From Actinomycetospora corticicola (lineage in GTDB: Bacteria > Actinomycetota > Actinomycetes > Mycobacteriales > Pseudonocardiaceae), in contig NZ_JACCBN010000001.1 in assembly GCF_013409505.1 (NCBI RefSeq), positions 248,001-312,000 of the forward strand: DNA of 64,000 nucleotides, in the 5' to 3' direction. Below, in pieces: positions 43,208 through 50,868 of the stretch. The stretch's first letter is position 1. The number at the start of each line of letters is the position of its first letter. Made by a program: the position numbers and the translations under genes. The notes under the pieces were generated by a model. That model was not told the origin of the DNA, ran no database searches, and worked only from the letters and a program-made list of their open reading frames with translations.

Positions 43208-44353
43208 ATGCCATCGTATATCGATCTCTTCGCCGGTGCAGGCGGCATGTCCTTCGGCATGGATCGCGCTGGCTGGACATGCTTATGGGCGCAAGACTAC
43301 TGGGCGGACGCTGTTGAGACATATCGTCAGAACATGCCTGATCACAAAGTGGAATGCGTAGATGTTCGGGAGCTCTCAAAGTCCTACTTAGTCAGTGCGC
43401 TTGAAGGTCGACCTGATTGGATAGTCGGTGGGCCGCCCTGCCAAGGATATTCAACGGTGGGACGACGCAAGAGAGAAGACGAACGAAACCTACTGTTCCT
43501 GAAGTTTCGAGACATCGTTGCGTGGCTGCGGCCGTCTGGTTTCGTCCTGGAGAATGTTCTGGGCCTTCGCGACATGTCCTTCCAGAGCGATGTTGTTGAG
43601 GTGTTTAACGAACTTGGCTATAATGTTTCCTTCCGAATTCTGAAGGCTGCTGATTATGGAGTGCCGCAGCTGCGCCGACGAGTAGTCTTCGTAGGGCATC
43701 GCGATGTTTTATTTGACTCGGTAGTCGCGACGAACGTCCCTGAAACTTACGTCTCTGTGCGCGACGCCATCGGCGACTTGCCTGCCCTACGGGCCGGGGA
43801 GTACGCGGACCATTACGTTAATGAGCCGACGACTGAGTATCAGCGGCATATGCGAGCAGACTCCAGGCGCTTGCAGGGCCATGTGGCATCTAAGCATCCG
43901 ACGAGTCTTGTCGAAGCAATTAGCTACATACCTGATGGCGGCAATCGTAGGGATATTCCAGTGGGGTTGCAGCCGAGCTCGGGGTTCCACAACTCGTATA
44001 GCAGATTAGCGTCATGGCTGCCGGCAGTTGCTGTCACGCAAAACATGGGGAAACCTTCGGGGACGCGCTGCATCCATCCTACGCAGGATCGAGGCCTTAC
44101 CACACGAGAGGGCGCTCGGTTGCAGTCCTTTCCTGACGGCTTCACTTTTCACGGCCCTATGATGTCTCAGCGCTTGCAGATAGCGAACGCGGTGCCCCCA
44201 CTGATGGCGGAGGCGTTGGCCCTTTCACTAGAGGACCCGTCGCGCTGGAAGGAAGCGGCGCCATCAGCGTCCCCGAATCTAGACCGGCTTGAAGTCGAAG
44301 CGCGAAGGATCGAAGATTCTGAATCGGTTGCACGCTCAGATCGATTGTGGTGA
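43208..44353 (+). CDS. dcm: DNA (cytosine-5) methyltransferase
   Basis: C5 methyltransferase of 381 residues. Motif I is DLFAGAGG at 6-13, the catalytic Cys78 is in GGPPCQG (74-80), ENV is at 115-117, and the QLRRRV motif VIII is near 156; the target-recognition domain lies about 200-320, and the C-terminal motif with QIANAVPP near 340. The recognition sequence cannot be read from the protein. Codon use is clearly less GC-rich than in the flanks, a sign of transfer. It is in a Vsr-Dcm-McrC-McrB cluster and overlaps McrC convergently. Confidence 0.93.
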   Translation: MPSYIDLFAGAGGMSFGMDRAGWTCLWAQDYWADAVETYRQNMPDHKVECVDVRELSKSYLVSALEGRPDWIVGGPPCQGYSTVGRRKREDERNLLFLKFRDIVAWLRPSGFVLENVLGLRDMSFQSDVVEVFNELGYNVSFRILKAADYGVPQLRRRVVFVGHRDVLFDSVVATNVPETYVSVRDAIGDLPALRAGEYADHYVNEPTTEYQRHMRADSRRLQGHVASKHPTSLVEAISYIPDGGNRRDIPVGLQPSSGFHNSYSRLASWLPAVAVTQNMGKPSGTRCIHPTQDRGLTTREGARLQSFPDGFTFHGPMMSQRLQIANAVPPLMAEALALSLEDPSRWKEAAPSASPNLDRLEVEARRIEDSESVARSDRLW

Positions 44354-45479
44354 TCAAGGCGTCTTGCCCTAGAAGTCGGTAACGCGCATCAACCGATACA
44401 TTTGTTCTCGGATACACTAGGACTCCGGGGACCTTCAATGCGGCCATGTAGGACGCAATTTGGTATAGATGCGCGGAAACTAGTGCATCGTGTCCAAATC
44501 TAGACGCAACGACATCTGACCACTTCGCGTCCAAGACGACGGATGGTTTGTATTGAGTACCAATGACAATGTCGGGGACGAGGGCGGGACCAGCTGGTCC
44601 GGTTCCGTCGATTTTCTGAAATCCATGACGCAACCGACTCTGAGTACGCACGTGTGAGATGCCGATATCTCTGAGCGCTTGAAAAATAAGACGCTCCCAC
44701 AGCTCCCACGTCCTAATGAAGAGCGCGCTTCCCTCGTGTGGACCGCCATTCCAAGAAGGTCCTCCGCCCGCCAGTATGATTTCGGCGAGGTGCAGCGCTT
44801 TGCGATAGTGCGCTGTCAAGCGGGTAAGTCTGATCTGTCGTACAGATCGCGCATCCAACCTTCTAGAGATAACGGTCGGATCGAATTGTTCCAGCAGTCC
44901 ACGTGCTTTCGAGCGCGTGGGGGAATCGTTGATGAGCGGGATCGCCTTTAGGAGACAGTATTGCAGTACAGCGTTCTCGGGCAGTCGTTTAGTTCGTTCG
45001 AAAACACGATAGGTTACCTGCGGACTTCTGGACAGATTGCCAGGGATGACCGCTCGTCCCCGGATCGCCGCGCCCACCTGGGTCCTGGAGTTGTACCGCA
45101 TTGCGAGTCCGGAAAAGAGGACGTTGCGCACTTCTGTCACAAACTCTCTTAAAACTGATTGAGTCAAATCCCCCTCGTCGCTGAGCGTGGTCATGTCCGG
45201 TGTGGCCTTCGTAGATCCTGCGGCATACGCTACTACCGTTGCGACGTCGGATATGATGACCTTGGGTTTGATCTCGACGCGGTGTCCATCTGGGGTGGTG
45301 ACAGAGCCAATAACGCCTGGTTTTGGACCTATCGTCAGCGACTTTCCTGATTGCTGCACGCGCAGGCCCTCAGAGCACTTCATGAGAAACCGAGTATCTC
45401 GGTCCGAGAAGGTAAGGATCCGGGGACTTTCGTTCTCTTGAAACTCGTGTAGCCAGGTTATTCCGCTATTCCTCGTCAT
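44157..45479 (-). CDS. mcrC: McrC-like restriction subunit
   Basis: Protein of 440 residues. The C-terminal nuclease domain has a PD-(D/E)XK core, PDIVIGTQ...VVLDAKW (near 330-350), with QIASYMAAL following; the N-terminal half carries the McrC DUF with YNSRTQVGAAIRGR. McrC supplies nuclease activity to the McrB ring. ATG 45479 overlaps the McrB stop by 14 bases. Its last ~65 codons overlap the convergent methyltransferase gene (44157-44353), an unusually long overlap, so the true C terminus may be less conserved. Confidence 0.88.
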   Translation of the reverse strand: MTRNSGITWLHEFQENESPRILTFSDRDTRFLMKCSEGLRVQQSGKSLTIGPKPGVIGSVTTPDGHRVEIKPKVIISDVATVVAYAAGSTKATPDMTTLSDEGDLTQSVLREFVTEVRNVLFSGLAMRYNSRTQVGAAIRGRAVIPGNLSRSPQVTYRVFERTKRLPENAVLQYCLLKAIPLINDSPTRSKARGLLEQFDPTVISRRLDARSVRQIRLTRLTAHYRKALHLAEIILAGGGPSWNGGPHEGSALFIRTWELWERLIFQALRDIGISHVRTQSRLRHGFQKIDGTGPAGPALVPDIVIGTQYKPSVVLDAKWSDVVASRFGHDALVSAHLYQIASYMAALKVPGVLVYPRTNVSVDARYRLLGQDALITTIDLSVQPIQNLRSFALRLQAGLDSGTLMAPLPSSATGPLVKGPTPPPSVGAPRSLSASAETS

Positions 45480-47208
45480 TGATATCGCCAATGAAGGTTT
45501 CTCGCATCCGAAGCACAGCCTCCTGGTTGCCCATAAAGAAGTCGCGAACGACTGGCTCAAAGCTTTCGTACCAGATAGCTTCGAAACCTACTTCCGAGAG
45601 ATCGGCCCTCATAAGCGCGGCGTGTCCGAAAGTATGGTCATTGTCCAGCTCGTCGGCTAGAGCCTCGTTCAGCCGCTCGAGACGCTCAGCCGCGTCGTCG
45701 GCGAGCTCGCGGGACGTTCTAATCTCAAGCCATCGTCTGAGAACCTCAGTATCTGGCTCAAGTCGGAAGTCGCGAAAACGCCGGTGCAAAGCAGCGTCCA
45801 TAGTTGAAATTGAGCGGTCGGAGGAGTTCATCGTCGCCAGGATCACGAGATTGACCGGAAGGTAGAACATATCACCGCTGTACGGGAGTCGAATCCTGTT
45901 GCCGGGCCCTCTGTACTCGAGCAGAAACAGTAGTTCGCCGAACACACGAGGAATGTCAGCGCGGTTGAGTTCGTCAATAACTAGAACAAATCCCTTGTCC
46001 GGCTCCTCTGCCGCTCGCTCACTAAGCTGGCGCAAGGGGCCGTGGACAAGTTCGTAGCCGATCGCGCCGCTAAGCGTTAGCTTTGGTCGAATACCCTCTA
46101 CAAAGTCCTCGTATGAGTAGTTTGGGTGAAACTGAAGAAATAGAATATTTGATTCTTGCGTGAGAATCTTTGCAATCTGACGGACAATATGTGTTTTCCC
46201 TGTCCCCGGTGGCCCTGATAGTAGGACCTGGGTCGCAGAACTTGTCAAGCGGACTAGCTGCTTTGCTATCGATTCGTCGAGAAGGCACTCTCGAATTATA
46301 ACGAGGATAGGATCTGTAGACTCCTCTTCTGTTTGTCGCAGAATGGTGAAGACCGCTCTAGAGATATTATTCAGATTCTCTGCGATCTGGATCTTCTCTA
46401 GCAGATTTGGAGGGTAGTGTAATGTGTACACTCCTGAAGATGTCGGTTCTTCCGAAACTAAAACGAGCCACTCCGAGAAGTCCTGAATATCTTCGGATCC
46501 GAGCTCGCGAAAGACGCGACCGAAGCGATTCTCGGGGTCAGTTCCGTTTTCCATGGCGGCAGCGAGCGCCTCGGAATGTTCCTTTAACTTCTGACGATAG
46601 GTACGATACTGCGCGTCTTCGTCGGCTGTGAACCGAAGGCTGATGTAGACTCCGTCGCTGTCTATCTTTACTTCTACCTGACCTCTCGACGGGTTTGTCC
46701 CCGCTAAATAGCAAGAGGCTGCAATGTCCTTCTCATCCAGTCTGTTCTCGACAGCAATGCTGTTTGCGGCGGCTCCTCTTTGCATCTGGCGGGCAAGCAT
46801 TGCCAGCCGGGCCCTCGCGCGTGTCCTCCGCGCCAGCAACGATTCAGCTTCGTCTTGACTTTCGCTACTGAGAAGCTCTATATCACTTACTCCGAGATTT
46901 GGACTAAAATTCCGTTTCGACTCTTCTGAGAGCACGTAGACGCCAGCTTTTCCGGTCCCAGTCGACCTCTTTTCTCCAGAAAGCTGGATCAAACCTGCAT
47001 TAGTGAGACCGATTCTTCGGGCTCGGAGATTATTCAAACCACTGGTAGCCTTAAGCGATGCGTTCAACTCGTGGTCAGTGAGACCGCTGCTGTCTTCATC
47101 CGCGATCGCCAAGAAGACTTTGAATTGCCAGCTATCAACCGCGCCAATAGTGCCTGGCGCAAGAGCCTCATGAATTGCCTCGTCAAGTGGCGCCTTCGGC
47201 CGGGTCAA
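45466..47208 (-). CDS. mcrB: McrB-like AAA+ restriction ATPase/GTPase
   Basis: Protein of 580 residues. Walker A GPPGTGKT is near 332-339, Walker B VLVIDELNRADIPRVFGEL near 405-423, and sensor 1 ATMNSSDRSISTMDAALHRRF near 460, all of the McrB subgroup. The N-terminal 200 residues contain a winged-helix-like GLTDHELNASLKATSGLNNLRARRIGL segment and probably read DNA. TTG at 47208 is chosen because GAGGAG stands five bases upstream. Together with McrC it would translocate and cut DNA; being beside a methyltransferase gene recalls LlaJI rather than classic McrBC. Confidence 0.9.
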   Translation of the reverse strand: MTRPKAPLDEAIHEALAPGTIGAVDSWQFKVFLAIADEDSSGLTDHELNASLKATSGLNNLRARRIGLTNAGLIQLSGEKRSTGTGKAGVYVLSEESKRNFSPNLGVSDIELLSSESQDEAESLLARRTRARARLAMLARQMQRGAAANSIAVENRLDEKDIAASCYLAGTNPSRGQVEVKIDSDGVYISLRFTADEDAQYRTYRQKLKEHSEALAAAMENGTDPENRFGRVFRELGSEDIQDFSEWLVLVSEEPTSSGVYTLHYPPNLLEKIQIAENLNNISRAVFTILRQTEEESTDPILVIIRECLLDESIAKQLVRLTSSATQVLLSGPPGTGKTHIVRQIAKILTQESNILFLQFHPNYSYEDFVEGIRPKLTLSGAIGYELVHGPLRQLSERAAEEPDKGFVLVIDELNRADIPRVFGELLFLLEYRGPGNRIRLPYSGDMFYLPVNLVILATMNSSDRSISTMDAALHRRFRDFRLEPDTEVLRRWLEIRTSRELADDAAERLERLNEALADELDNDHTFGHAALMRADLSEVGFEAIWYESFEPVVRDFFMGNQEAVLRMRETFIGDINDEE

Positions 47209-48161
47209 GATTGCTCCTCGAGTCCCTTGGGGTGGAGAGTTCCTTGATCTTTTAGCTCGACCTATTACGCCTGGTCGTAGCTTCCTTGCCTGCTCGTCGG
47301 GCCGTGCTTGGGGCCGAGGGCGGGCGGCCCAGGACGGGCGGCCCAGGACCGGGCGGCTGTGGCCGCGGGCCTCTCGGGCTGGCGACGCACAGATCTGCAG
47401 CCTCAACATGGCGATTGCGGCAGCCGGTGGGCCTGGCCCTGGTCCAACTCGGAGCTCCGCCGAAGCACCGGCGGCATCGACACAATAGGAGATCTTGGGG
47501 AGGCGCCGTCGACGGCTCCGTCACGTGCGGGTCCCCCTCCGAGTTCGACCTAGCATGCTGCCTGATGCGAAAGCGCCGGCTTTGTGCGGGTCCTATGTTC
47601 GAGTCCGTACGGCGCTGGTCGGGAGAACTTAGCCAGGCTCCGGCTCCCAATCGTCGGTGACACGCGAGCCACGAGAGACGGCACCTAGGCGTCGGGTCTC
47701 GTGCAACGTTTCGGAGCCGCTTGGGATCGCTCCTGGGCAGGACCTTCCTCCCCGACCGCTTCCGCCGCTGTCTCGTCAGGGAAGGCACCGCGTCACATGG
47801 TGCCGCCACGGAGCGCGCCCACGCGCTCTTCGTGGCCCCGGGGACCTCTCGCCGGCCAATCAGCTGCAGCCGCCGTCCGACCCAGCCAGCGTAGGGATGG
47901 TGATCACGGATGGCGGCGAGATCGTCACTCAGCTCCAGGGCTCCGGGACCGATGTCTTGGTAACGCTCAGACAGTCTAGGACGGTGGTTTTCGCTGCCCC
48001 AGCAGCTGCCACGCGGCCGGTTCTCCGGCGCGACATGAGCTCCGGCCTCGAGCGGCAGGTGCAGGTTGGGGCCCGCGTGGCGCGGTGGCTGCAGCTGAAG
48101 CACCCGGGACAACGTGCTACGGCGTGGGTGCAGCACCACCAAGGTTGGATCGAGTTCCTCG
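47209..48161. other. 953-bp stretch without a confident gene
   Basis: Several overlapping frames exist, none with a recognisable domain. A plus-strand frame from 47897 to 48169 (starts ATG VITDGGEIVTQLQ) has plausible codon use and might be a fragment of an older gene; the opposite frame at 47252-48271 is equally long and no better. GC rises here back to chromosomal level, so this is probably the other edge of the restriction island. Confidence 0.45.
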
Positions 48162-48632
48162 TCAGCTAGTGCACTCCGAGGCGCTGCTGCTCGCGCGTGC
48201 TCCCACCACGGCCGCGTGGAGCGGGACGCCGGCGATGGACCGCGGACGCGGGACCGGGTCGGGGAGGGCATTCACGACGACGAGGCCGTCGACTGCTGGG
48301 TGCTGGGCGTAATGGAGAAGCCTTGTAGCGAACGCATCGTCGACACCTGACAGTGTCGGCACCACCCCCAACGATGCCTCGACCCGCGGGAACGGCTCCG
48401 CGACGAGTAGGGGCAGTGAGTCCCCGCCACCCAACGCGTAGTCCCGCACGATCACCAAACCTGCGCCGGCGAGAACGACCGCGAGAGCAGCCACGAGCGC
48501 CCCGGCGTCGAGGTGGGGGAGCGCCGCGCTCTCGATGATCTCGACGACGCGTTGGCTCAGCAGCTCGGCGTGCACGTCCACCTCCGGGGCGATCGACGAC
48601 GGCTCCGATGATGGCTCACCGCTGCTCGTCAC
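48162..48632 (-). CDS. hypothetical protein
   Basis: Protein of 156 residues if it starts at GTG 48632. A hydrophobic stretch LDAGALVAALAVVLAGAGLVIVRDY (near 41-65) could be a buried helix or a membrane segment; the rest (SLPLLVAEPFPRVEASLGVVP, ATRLLHYAQHPAVDGLVVVNALPD) reads as a soluble alpha/beta fold. Unassigned. It is divergent from the HyuA operon. Confidence 0.5.
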   Translation of the reverse strand: MTSSGEPSSEPSSIAPEVDVHAELLSQRVVEIIESAALPHLDAGALVAALAVVLAGAGLVIVRDYALGGGDSLPLLVAEPFPRVEASLGVVPTLSGVDDAFATRLLHYAQHPAVDGLVVVNALPDPVPRPRSIAGVPLHAAVVGARASSSASECTS

Positions 48633-48765
48633 ACGAGCCCCACTGGCACCAACCCGCGCTGCTGCACAACTTCGTCCTTGACGAGGCTTCGCTGGTGTCA
48701 GATAGTCGACGCTACCGTCAAAGTCGTGGCGCGGGTCACGAGCGAGTTTCAACGAGGAGCACCGC

Positions 48766-50865
48766 ATGGCCTACGTGATCGGCGTGGACGTGGGCGGGAC
48801 CTTCACCGACGCGGTCCTGGATGACGACTCCGGGTCGGTCATCGCCGCGAAGGCCCCGTCGACACCTCCGGACTACTCGCAGGGCGTGCTCGACGTCCTG
48901 GAGCTGCTGGCCGAGCAGCTGGGACGGTCGCTGGAGGAGATGCTGGCCGAGACCCACCACATCGCCCACGGCACCACCTCGAGCCTGAACGCCCTGGTGC
49001 AGCGCAAGGTCCCCGACGTCGGGTTCCTGACCACCAAGGGCCACCGGGACTCGATCTTCATCATGAACGTCGAGGGCCGGTACCTGGGCCGCTCCCCGCA
49101 CGAGCTGCAGCACGTGCTGGCCCAGGACAAGGACCACTACCTGCTGCCCAAGCGGCACGCGCTCGAGGTCACCGAGCGCATCGACCGCGACGGCAACGTC
49201 ATCGTCGCCCTCGACGAGGACGAGGTCCGCGTCCAGGTCGAGAAGCTCCGCGCCGACGGCATCCAGGCCATCGCCGTCTCGTTGCTGTGGGCGTTCCGCA
49301 ACCCGGTCCACGAGCGCCGCATCCGCGAGATCGTCGCCGAGATCGACCCCGACATCTACGTCGCGCTCTCCAGCGAGGTCAGCCCCCGCATCCGCGAGTT
49401 CGCCCGCAACTCCACGACGATCATGTCGACGCAGGTCGGACCCGGTCTGCGCGACTACCTGGCCAACCTCGAGTCGAGCCTCAAGCAGAAGGGCCTCGGC
49501 GGGCCGCTGCTCGTGATGCAGTCCAACGGGGGAGCGGTCGCCGCGAGCGAGGCGCCGCAGCAGGCCATCTCGACCGTCGGCTCCGTCCTCACCGGTGGCG
49601 TCATCGGGTCGGTGCAGCTCGGCCAGAAGCTCGGCCACCGGAACATCATCTCCACCGACGTCGGCGGCACCACGTTCCTCGTCGGGCTCATCGTCGACGG
49701 CGAGCCCGAGCGCGACACCACCACCGTCATCAACCACCACCCGATCAACGTCCCCACGCTCAAGGTCCACGCCATCGGCTCCGGCGGCGGCGCGATCGCG
49801 TGGGTCGACGCCGGCGGCAACCTCCGCATCGGCCCCCACAGCGCGCAGGCCGTCCCCGGCCCCGCCTGCTACGACCAGGGCGGCACCGAGCCCACCAACA
49901 CCGACGCCAACCTCGTCCTCGGCATCCTCCCGACGACGGGTCTGCTCGGCGGGCGGAAGGCCCTCAGCCTGGAGAAGGCAAAGCAAGCCATCAAGGCCAA
50001 GGTCGCCGACCCGCTCGGGCTCTCTGTCGAGGACGCCGCCGCCGCCATCCACGCCGCGCAGAACGCCCAGACCGGCGACCTGCTGCGCAAGAGCGTCCTC
50101 GAGGCCGGGCACGACCCGCGCGACTTCGTCCTCTACGCCTTCGGCGGCTCCGGCCCGGCGTTCTGCGCGAAGTACGCGACGCACCTCGGGGTCGACGAGG
50201 TCGTCGTCCCGCTCGGCCCGGTCGCCTCGGCGTTCTCCGCCTACGGCCTCGCCGCGTCCGACATCGCGCTCGCCCAGGAGCTCTCCGACCCCGCCCAGCT
50301 CCCCGTCGACGCCGTCCGCGCCGAGAAGAACTTCGCCCAGCTCGAGGACCAGGTCCGCCAGGGCCTCGACCGGCAGGGCCTCAAGTTCGACCGCGTCGAG
50401 ATCGTCCGCGAGATCGACATGCGCTATGCCATGCAGCTGGCCGAGGTCACGGTCCCGGTCGCCGACGGACCCGTCGACGCCGGCGCCCTGCAGGACGCCG
50501 CCAACCGCTTCGAGCAGAAGTACGCCGACCTCTACGGCAAGGGCACCGGCTTCTCCGCCGCCGGCATCCAGGCCATCACCTACCGCGTGCGCGGCCGCGG
50601 CGTCCTGCCCTTCAGCCCGGAACTCCCGCCGCTCGAGCACGCAGACGGACCGGCCCCGACGTCGGGAACGAGGCCCGTCTACCTCGAGATCGGCCAGGGC
50701 TTCGTCGACACCGCGATCTACGACTACACGACCCTGCGCGCCGGCCACGTCATCACCGGACCCGCCGTCATCGAGGTCCCGACGACGACGGTGGTCGTCC
50801 CCGACGGCCGCACCGGCACCGTCGACGAGCTCGGCAACCTCCACATCAAGAAGACCGGAGCCTGA
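48766..50865 (+). CDS. hyuA: hydantoinase/oxoprolinase family protein, HyuA-type subunit
   Basis: Protein of 699 residues with an ASKHA ATPase fold: phosphate loop VGVDVGGTFTDAVLDD at 5-20, the HGTTSSLNAL segment near 69, TDVGGTTFLVG near 306 and GGSGPAFCAKYA near 464. Homologues are the ATP-using subunits of hydantoinase, 5-oxoprolinase and acetone/acetophenone carboxylase. GAGGAG precedes the ATG. It is the first gene of a five-gene operon whose downstream members indicate aromatic or heterocyclic acid catabolism, so ring or lactam activation is a fair guess. Confidence 0.9.
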   Translation: MAYVIGVDVGGTFTDAVLDDDSGSVIAAKAPSTPPDYSQGVLDVLELLAEQLGRSLEEMLAETHHIAHGTTSSLNALVQRKVPDVGFLTTKGHRDSIFIMNVEGRYLGRSPHELQHVLAQDKDHYLLPKRHALEVTERIDRDGNVIVALDEDEVRVQVEKLRADGIQAIAVSLLWAFRNPVHERRIREIVAEIDPDIYVALSSEVSPRIREFARNSTTIMSTQVGPGLRDYLANLESSLKQKGLGGPLLVMQSNGGAVAASEAPQQAISTVGSVLTGGVIGSVQLGQKLGHRNIISTDVGGTTFLVGLIVDGEPERDTTTVINHHPINVPTLKVHAIGSGGGAIAWVDAGGNLRIGPHSAQAVPGPACYDQGGTEPTNTDANLVLGILPTTGLLGGRKALSLEKAKQAIKAKVADPLGLSVEDAAAAIHAAQNAQTGDLLRKSVLEAGHDPRDFVLYAFGGSGPAFCAKYATHLGVDEVVVPLGPVASAFSAYGLAASDIALAQELSDPAQLPVDAVRAEKNFAQLEDQVRQGLDRQGLKFDRVEIVREIDMRYAMQLAEVTVPVADGPVDAGALQDAANRFEQKYADLYGKGTGFSAAGIQAITYRVRGRGVLPFSPELPPLEHADGPAPTSGTRPVYLEIGQGFVDTAIYDYTTLRAGHVITGPAVIEVPTTTVVVPDGRTGTVDELGNLHIKKTGA

Positions 50866-50868
50866 CCC

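Noticed and set aside
44157-47208. Classic McrBC that cuts 5-methylcytosine DNA
   Set aside because: It sits with a C5 methyltransferase gene, which would make self-DNA a target; an LlaJI-like arrangement fits better, though not proven.
47657-48169. 170-codon plus-strand ORF as a gene
   Set aside because: First part has poor composition, the opposite strand has an equally long frame, and no family is recognised; only the last 90 codons look possibly coding.
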